A DNA stretch of 64,000 nt from NCBI RefSeq assembly GCF_032452875.1, contig NC_083885.1, forward strand, positions 65,517,625 to 65,581,624. Direction: 5' to 3'. The DNA comes from Bos javanicus. Its lineage: Eukaryota; Chordata; Mammalia; Artiodactyla; Bovidae. Shown piece by piece: positions 58,201-64,000 of the stretch (the stretch's first letter is position 1; each line of letters opens with the position of its first letter). Position numbers and translations under genes: made by a program. Below the pieces are notes generated by a model. The model saw only the letters and a program-made list of their open reading frames with translations. It was not told where the DNA came from and searched no databases.

Positions 58201-61200
58201 CATAGAAGTTTTTCCATTTATTGTCTGTAATTCTTTTAGCTATGTTTTGTAATTTTTAATGAACAAATCTTACCTCCTTGGTTAAATTTGGTAATTTATT
58301 CTTTTGACAAATACTTTTATTTGTGGAATTGTTTTCTTAGTTTCCTGTTGCTTGTTAGTGTGTAGAAATATAACTGATTTTTTTTTCCATTTTATATTCT
58401 CTTTCTTTGCTAACTTAATTTATTCTAACAGTTTTGTGGTGGAATCTTTAAGATTTCATGAGATGTGGTGATTTCTTCCTTCTTTTCTCTTTTGGATGAC
58501 TTTTGTCTTTCTTGCCTAATTGGTCTGTCTAGAATTTCTAATAGTACGTTGAATAGTAGTGTTGGAAGCTGGCATTTTCTTATTTGTGATCTTGGAAAAA
58601 TAGTTTTCAGTCTTTTACTATTGAGTTTGATATTTACTGTGGGTTTTTAATTTTTTGCTTCTGTTATGTTAGGCTAGTTTCCTTCTATTCATAGTTTCAT
58701 AGTTGAGTATTTTCATCATAAAAGGGTGTTAAATTTTGTCAGATGTGTTTGGTACATTGACTGAGATGGTAACATTTTTTTCCTTTCTGTTAAAGTGATA
58801 TATTTTACATTGATCAAACTTTGTATGTTGAGTCATCCTGGCATTCTAGACGTAACTCCCAGTTGTTTGTGGCATACCATCTTTTATTGTGCTGCTGAAT
58901 ACAGTTTGCTAGTATTTTATTGATTAATTTTGCACTGATTATCATCAAATATATTCCCCTGTAGGTTTCTTTTAGTGTCTTTGCGTGCTTTTTTTTTTTA
59001 ATGTCAGAGTAATAGTAAGAGCTCCATATGACATAAAGCAATTTTGCATTACAAAGTGGTTACATCAGACTGATTCTACCACTGTAGTTGTTGTCTAGGT
59101 GGGAAAACACCTGGTTCTACTACTCTGCCATCTTCCTGCTTACTTACTCCTGCATCTTACTACTCTGCCATCTTTACTACTCTGACACTCTTTTGTTGTG
59201 TCCATAGGTACTATTTGTAATATTTGAAATATGCTTTCTGTGATCTGTTGTGTCCTGAGTTTTTTGGGCTAGTATTGGCTGCTGACTTGTCCTGTCCTTC
59301 CCTTTGGAGTTGTATCATCCAGCTCTCATACGATAGCTCAGCTGGGGCTAGGGGAAGAGTCTTTTGTGCTTCCCAGGATGCATATGATTCCACTCTCCAC
59401 AAGATGGGCCCAGAGGGCACCTGACCCAGATGAATAGCAGATGGGAGAGGACATGACTTCAGGGCTTGGTTGAAGTTGTATCAAGAATCTCTCTTGTTTT
59501 ACTTCTGTTTTGGTGCCATTGCCAGTGGCCAAGCTCACCTCCATCTTTCCTTCTCCATTTTTGACACTTTACTGACTTGTCATTTCTATTAGTCGTTTTT
59601 ATTCTGACTCCAGCTGAGAGCTACTGTCTGCTTGTCTGGACTGCTTACCTTACTCATTCCTCACACTGTTCCCTCCTCAGCGCTTTACCCCTTTGTAGTG
59701 TTCTGAAGTATGCACCTATGTAAAAATCCTTAAACACCTGTTAACCTTTGTTCCAGTCAGATTTTTCTGGACCTGAAATAGACTTCTGCACAGCATCACA
59801 TGTCATCAGCAGGTATAATCCTGCTGAAAGCTATCGACATGCCTTCCCTGGTGGCCCAGTGGTTAAGACCCTGTGCTTCCACTACAGGGGGCACTGATTC
59901 AACCCTGCATCCCACATGCCAGGTGTCATGGCCCCAAATAAGGCCACTGACAGAGAATGATCCGTAGCACGTGCCCTTCCCCTGGGCCTCTCCCACATGC
60001 CAGGTGTCATGGCCCCAAATAAGGCCACTGACAGAGAATGATCCGTAGCACGTGCCCTTCCCCTGGGCCTCTCCCACATGCCAGGTGTCATGGCCCCAAA
60101 TAAGGCCACTGACAGAGAATGATCCGTAGCACGTGCCCTTCCCCTGGGCCTCTCCCACATGCCAGGTGTCATGGCCCCAAATAAGGCCACTGACAGAGAA
60201 TGATCCGTAGCACGTGCCCTTCCCCTGGCCTCTCTTTGTGTCCGGTGCCTATTGAGGCCTGTACCGTTCTGTGACCTTAGAGACTGAGTGGTGTACAGAA
60301 GTTGCTTTTTTAAGGTGACCCCAACTTCCTTTTCTGAAAACAGTTTCATGGACTGATTCTTTGATGTATCAAGTTCCTTTTGTGATGCCTTCTCAAAAAG
60401 GTTAATGTGTGCTTCACCATCGCTTCTTTAATTTCAGGCTGTTGGCACGGAGCAGAAGATAAGGGCGCACCTTCTGAGAAAAGCGTTTCTGTAGAAGGAG
60501 TGTCACAGATCAAGACGCTCAAGGCAGATTCACGTCCCCAGAAGGGCCAGCCCTTTGAGAAGTGTGGCCCAGTCTTGAGAGATAATTTTCACTTGCCTGA
60601 GCATCAGGAAGCACATCTGGGGCAGAAACCGAACACGTGTGGGAATCGATTCTATATTGCTGCCAACCTTCAGCAATACCAGGGACAACACATTAGAGAA
60701 ATACCCATCAGAACTTCTGTGGACACAGCCTTGATTATAAAGAGCTGCAGAACCCATCTGTCAGGGGAATCCTTTTTCTCTGAGGGAATAAGGAAAGACG
60801 ACTTAGCCAGCATGGGATTTTTCCATCAACCGGTCACTCACACTAATGAGAACTCAAACAACAGTAATGAGTGTGAGGCTGTCTTTCACAGTGGGGAAAG
60901 GCATCAGAACTGGGGAGAAGGCAAAACAATCCTCAACTGCACAGACACACTTGTTGAGGACCGAGTCCTCACTAGAGAAGGGCTTTACGAGTGCAGCAAA
61001 TGTGGAAGAACCTCTACCCGAAGGTGGAACCTCATTCAGCACCAGAAAGTCCACACTGGAGAACGGCCTTATGAATGCCATGAATGTGGAAAATCCTTTA
61101 CCCGAAGCAACAGCCTGAAGACCCACAGGAAAGTTCACACTGGAGAAAAACCTTATGAGTACAAAGAATGTGGAAAATCTTTTAGTCAAAGATCCAACCT

Positions 61201-61885
61201 TGTTCAACATCAGAAAGGTCACAGTGGAGAACGGCTTCATCAGTGTGGTGAATGTGGAAAATCCTTTAGCCGAAGCTCCACCCTCATTCATCACAGGAGA
61301 CTTCATACAGGAGAAAGACCTTATGAGTGCAGTAAATGTGGGAAATCCTTTAAGCAAAGCTCTAGCCTCAGTTCACATCAGAAAATCCACACAGGAGAAA
61401 GGCCTTATGAGTGTAGGGAATGTGGAAAATCATTTAGCTGCAAATCTAACCTCATTATCCACCTGAGAGTTCACACTGGAGAGAGGCCTTACGAGTGTCA
61501 GGAATGTACAAAATCCTTTAGCTGCAAATCTAACCTCATTAACCACCTGAGAGTTCACTCTGGAGAAAGGCCTTATGATTGTGCAGAATGTGGACAATCT
61601 TTTACTCAAAGATCCATCCTCATTCAACATCAGAGAATTCATACTGGAGAGAGGCCTTATGAATGTCATGAATGTGGGAAATCTTTTAGCCGAAAATTTA
61701 GCCTCATTTACCACCGAAAAGGTCACACTGGAGAACGGCCTCATCAGAGAAAAGAACGTGGGAAATCTTTTAATTGCAAATCTAACCTCAATGAACACCA
61801 GAAAATTCACCCTGGAGAAAGATCTCATGAGTCTGGGGACAGTGGAAAATCCTTTAGCCAAAGTTCCAGCCTCATTCAGCATTAG
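55255..61885 (+). CDS. KRAB C2H2 zinc-finger protein, gene 3 (exons spliced)
   Basis: Predicted nuclear KRAB repressor. Coding segments 55261-55293, 56107-56233 and 60438-61885 join in frame to 535 aa. Residues 1-11 (MAAEVLLEPNR) come from exon 2, since exon 1 has lost its ATG. Residues 12-53 are a canonical KRAB A box identical to gene 2. Residues 54-238 are the spacer. Residues 239-535 hold 11 finger units, of which eight keep all ligands. Unit 3 has Tyr for the first Cys (YKECGK), unit 10 has both Cys as Arg (RKERGK), and unit 11 has both as Ser (SGDSGK) and is cut by TAG where relatives have CAG. DNA recognition probably rests on units 1-2 and 4-9. It is probably functional but eroding. 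The gene lies head to head with gene 2, 25 kb apart. Confidence 0.85.
55325..55535 (-). mobile_element. BovA-type SINE shared by both duplication arms
   Basis: Antisense copy from TTAGTCGCTCAGTCGTGTCC to GAGCCACCAGGAAAGCCC, at the site equivalent to 27690-27888. It shares the flank TCTAATTTTCTCCAAATTTG with the other arm. Confidence 0.92.
56107..56233 (+). CDS. Gene 3 KRAB A-box exon
   Basis: A 127-nt exon between acceptor CCTGGCAG and donor GTAAGC. It contains FEDVAVYFSWEEW and DVMLENFALTSSL. It is identical at the nucleotide level to the gene 2 exon by direct reading. The surrounding intron also matches, with only a few differences between about 55905 and 56610. Confidence 0.95.
56620..59120 (-). 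mobile_element. Old L1 (antisense) in the gene 3 intron
   Basis: Antisense L1 text includes TTTTCTCCCATTCTGTGAG and GACATCTTCAATATTAAGTG. Minus-strand frames read ORF2-like blocks (KQTGLHQNEKFW, TEWEKIFASHIPN, RHFSKED). It is heavily mutated. The equivalent gene 2 intron lacks it, so it either entered after the duplication or was deleted from the left arm. Confidence 0.8.
59121..59842 (+). other. Conserved intron segment of gene 3
   Basis: Non-repetitive sequence matching the gene 1 intron at about 11405-12250 (for example TGTTCCAGTCAGATTTT). It contains no exon that I can support. Confidence 0.55.
59843..59935 (+). mobile_element. tRNA-type SINE (sense) feeding the minisatellite
   Basis: CCTTCCCTGGTGGCCCAGTG to CACTGATTCAACCCTGCATC. 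Its 3' tail (CCCACATGCC...) has become part of the 81-bp tandem repeat that starts at 59911. Confidence 0.8.
59911..60233. repeat. 81-bp minisatellite, four copies
   Basis: Units start at 59911, 59992, 60073 and 60154 (CCCACATGCCAGGTGTCATG each time). They are essentially identical, apart from one base lost near the end of the last unit. Because 81 is divisible by three, a repeating open frame appears on the minus strand; it has no gene context. The unit combines the SINE tail with intron sequence that is single-copy in gene 1 (about 12320-12380). Confidence 0.95.
60438..61885 (+). CDS. Gene 3 zinc-finger exon
   Basis: The acceptor TTTAATTTCAG ends at 60437 and the exon opens GCWHGAEDKGAPSEK. 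The spacer aligns with gene 2 at roughly 70% of residues by eye, well below the KRAB exon. Eleven finger units follow. The TAG at 61883-61885 interrupts the last helix (SSLIQH). Confidence 0.93.
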
Positions 61886-62578
61886 AGAGTTCACAATGAA
61901 ATATATCTTAAGAGTGCAGTGAATGTGGGCAGTCTGTTAGCTGCTAATACGGCCTCATTTAATACTAGAGACTTCACCCTAGTGAAAGGCCTTAGATGTG
62001 CCAGCAGATGCAGTTACTTCTAGTATAATTACACTGGAGGAAAGAGGTTGTGAGGGAGCCATCTACCTGAATTAAAGCTCTTATATCAGAAAATCTTCAG
62101 TAGGGGCATTCCCCTAAAGTTCCAGGTATGTGAGAATCTCTTAGGAGTTGTGTTATAGTTTCTTACCTCCCAGGACCCTCACCAGCTTTATGTCACTGCC
62201 AGTTCTGTGGCAGAATTCATTTTCATCTCTATCACCTGGCAGGTCCACAGTGTACAAAAATTACCTCCCAACATGCTTAGGTAAGCTGACCTCTGTCCCA
62301 TCCCCTTAGGGGATGGAAATAATGAGTAGTCTTAGCTCTTATGGCATCCTCTTTCCCTTCTCATTTCCACAGTAGGGTGTGAACCTCATTCAGTTGGGGC
62401 CCAGTGGACCCAGTCTGAATTCTTTTGGTGACTTGACAGAAAGGCCTGCACTTTCAGGGACATGTTAGTTTCTAGTGACACTTCAATTGGATTTTCTCAA
62501 CCTCCAAGTGTGGAGGAACTGGAGGAACCAAGCTGGGAATTGCATGCCTCATGTTACTTTGCACTTTGCAATAATAAA
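61886..62578 (+). other. Gene 3 3'UTR with finger remnants and polyadenylation signal
   Basis: Finger-like sequence persists after the stop (AGAGAGTTCACAATGAA, TGCAGTGAATGTGGGC). AATAAA at 62573-62578 matches the conserved gene 2 signal. Confidence 0.75.
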
Positions 62579-63500
62579 GGTATTAATATTAAGCCCCTTT
62601 TGGTCTGGGGGTTCTATTCACTGTGTGAGGTGATCTGAAGACAGCTAGGCTCTACCAGCATTGAGGGTGGCACAGATTTCATGGGGGTCAGGTACACTGT
62701 TTGCTTCACATGTCAGTATGAATGAAAAATAGAGCTCTCTTTCTAGTTTCGGCACAATGTAAATACATTATTACCCAAAGTCTCCTAGGAAAGACTGCAG
62801 AGCTTTGGGATCCTGATTTGTGGACTGTGTATTAGGGGTTTTTTTTGTTGTTGTTTTGTTTTTGTGGGCTCAGAAAACACCCTGGGAAGCCAGGAAGTTG
62901 TGACAACCTCTAGTACTTCTGGGAACATGAATTGTTATTCATAGTGAATATCACATAATGCTTAGCAGTTAACCTATGAAAGAACCACATCCCTGATCCC
63001 CAGAGTTCACTAGATAGTGCCACTGTAAGACTACAGGGCTGGGGGGAACCCTCTTGGTAAAGTACCCTGGAGCAGAGGACACTGCAGTGAAGTAGGTGGA
63101 GTGTGCCCTTTCTCCAGTTATATCAACAGATGCGCCAGTGACTGTGCAGTATCAGTATGCACAGATGCCCAGAAATTGCCAGCCTCCAGGCATGTGTGTC
63201 TTTTGTGGCTGAGGTCATTGTCAAAGAAAATAAGCTATTGGTTTTCTGGATTCCTATAGCCTCTCTGGGGTGTTCAGCCAAAGCCCCTTGCCACAGGCAG
63301 AGAAACAAACAGAGAAAGGAGAACCCTTAGTCCACAGTGTGGCTCTGTGACTAGCCAGCCTTCCTGTTAACTCAGGTGAGAAGGAATCTATTACTCATCA
63401 GTATTTGCTACCACTAAGGCAAGGCTGCCCCTCCAAGGTCATCAGGAAAGAGAGGCAATATAGGATTGCCAAGCCGGATTTTCTGGAGAGTGGGATATTT
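62579..63500. other. Downstream flank of gene 3 (end of right arm)
   Basis: This matches the far side of gene 2 (22186-22980), for example CCACAGTGTGGCTCTGTGA against the left-arm copy near 22330. No gene is seen. Confidence 0.6.
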
Positions 63501-64000
63501 ATATTTTGCCTTTGAACCATTTTATAAATTTTTATTCTAGTTATCATGCAATATTCTGTGTCTGTTTGAAGTATGCAATTTAAAGTTTACATGTAAACCA
63601 AGAAAACCTCATCATAATCACAATAATGTAAGTTATGGCCATCATTGATTTACCTTCCAATAGATTGTTTTGTGTGTTCTAGAATTAGATATGATTTTAT
63701 TCTTAAAGTGTTTACTTTTTTCTGATTTTATTCATGGTTCATAATTATTTTGAGATTCTTCAATTATTTATATAAAAATAGTTCATTCTTTTTATTGCTG
63801 AACTAAGTATCTTTTCTATGCTTATTCCATTTGTTTATTCATTCGTCTGGTTAAGGGAATTTGGGTTACTCCCAGTTTTGACTCTTCTAAGTAAAGCTGA
63901 TAGAACAGTTTTGTGTAATTCTTTATGTATGTATTTTCACTTGGCTTGTGTTAATAACCCAGAGTGTAATACCTGAGTCAGAATAGGTGAATGTTTAACT
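63501..64000 (-). mobile_element. Antisense L1 fragment at the window edge
   Basis: T-rich antisense L1-like text (TTGTTTATTCATTCGTCTGG, GTTTTGACTCTTCTAAGTAAAGC). It continues beyond the window and marks the outer limit of the duplicated arm. Confidence 0.6.

Larger units (their letters stand above)
54450..63480. repeat. Right arm of large inverted duplication
   Basis: Inverted partner of 22186-29390; matching blocks run in reverse order from the promoter to beyond the polyadenylation signal. It is longer mainly through an antisense L1 at about 56620-59120. Confidence 0.88.

Noticed and set aside
59796..60349. Minus-strand open frames with a 27-residue repeat
   Set aside because: The periodic frame is a by-product of an 81-bp minisatellite whose length is divisible by three. 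There is no promoter, splice context or homolog, and it lies antisense in a gene 3 intron.
1..64000. CRISPR arrays, operons, phage or toxin-antitoxin systems
   Set aside because: The sequence is plainly mammalian, with introns, SINEs and LINEs, and no microbial gene organisation was seen. The tandem repeats present are finger units, a minisatellite and microsatellites.

Overview
The window is mammalian and almost certainly from a ruminant (cattle, sheep, goat or a relative). It is packed with the tRNA-derived and BovA-type SINEs and the BovB (RTE-class) LINEs typical of ruminant genomes, plus old antisense L1 and LTR remnants. The host genes are intron-split KRAB zinc-finger genes with CpG-rich promoters. 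Finding KRAB-ZNF genes of the ZNF154/ZNF587/ZNF671/ZNF776-like type together with vomeronasal type-1 receptor pseudogenes suggests synteny with human 19q13.43 (inference). No symbol is assigned, because one-to-one orthology cannot be read from sequence alone.

Layout. 0-2.3 kb: SINEs, a probable LTR and a MIR/L2-like unit. 2.3-15.5 kb: KRAB-ZNF gene 1 (+), with exon 1 at the CpG promoter, a decayed exon 2, a 127-nt KRAB exon, a repeat-filled intron and a 12-finger exon. 15.5-22.1 kb: repeats and a 3'-half V1R pseudogene (-). 22.2-29.4 kb: KRAB-ZNF gene 2 (-). 29.4-54.4 kb: repeat-rich spacer with two long BovB copies and several BovB 3' ends, a second and longer V1R pseudogene (33.6-34.5 kb), nested L1/LTR pieces and an orphan CpG island at 43.6-44.1 kb. 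54.4-63.5 kb: KRAB-ZNF gene 3 (+). The last 0.5 kb is antisense L1.

Genes 2 and 3 sit head to head on two arms of a large inverted duplication, about 22.2-29.4 kb against 54.45-63.5 kb. A ruminant SINE is shared at the same intron position in both arms, so the duplication happened after ruminant SINEs began to spread. Gene 1 is a more diverged, same-strand relative of gene 3. All three encode one KRAB A box (no B box seen), a cysteine-poor spacer and a C2H2 array in a single last exon. They are expected to act as nuclear DNA-binding repressors through TRIM28/KAP1.

The most informative signals are: an almost invariant block of about 700 bp around the KRAB exon shared by genes 2 and 3 although the rest of the arms has diverged (gene-conversion candidate); reciprocal decay of two alternative start exons across the three genes; independent nonsense or frameshift lesions that shortened the finger array of every gene; an 81-bp x4 minisatellite born from a SINE tail; and a perfect 34-bp hairpin. 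No operon, CRISPR array, tRNA gene or microbial system is present. Identity levels quoted are estimates from reading the sequence, not computed alignments.
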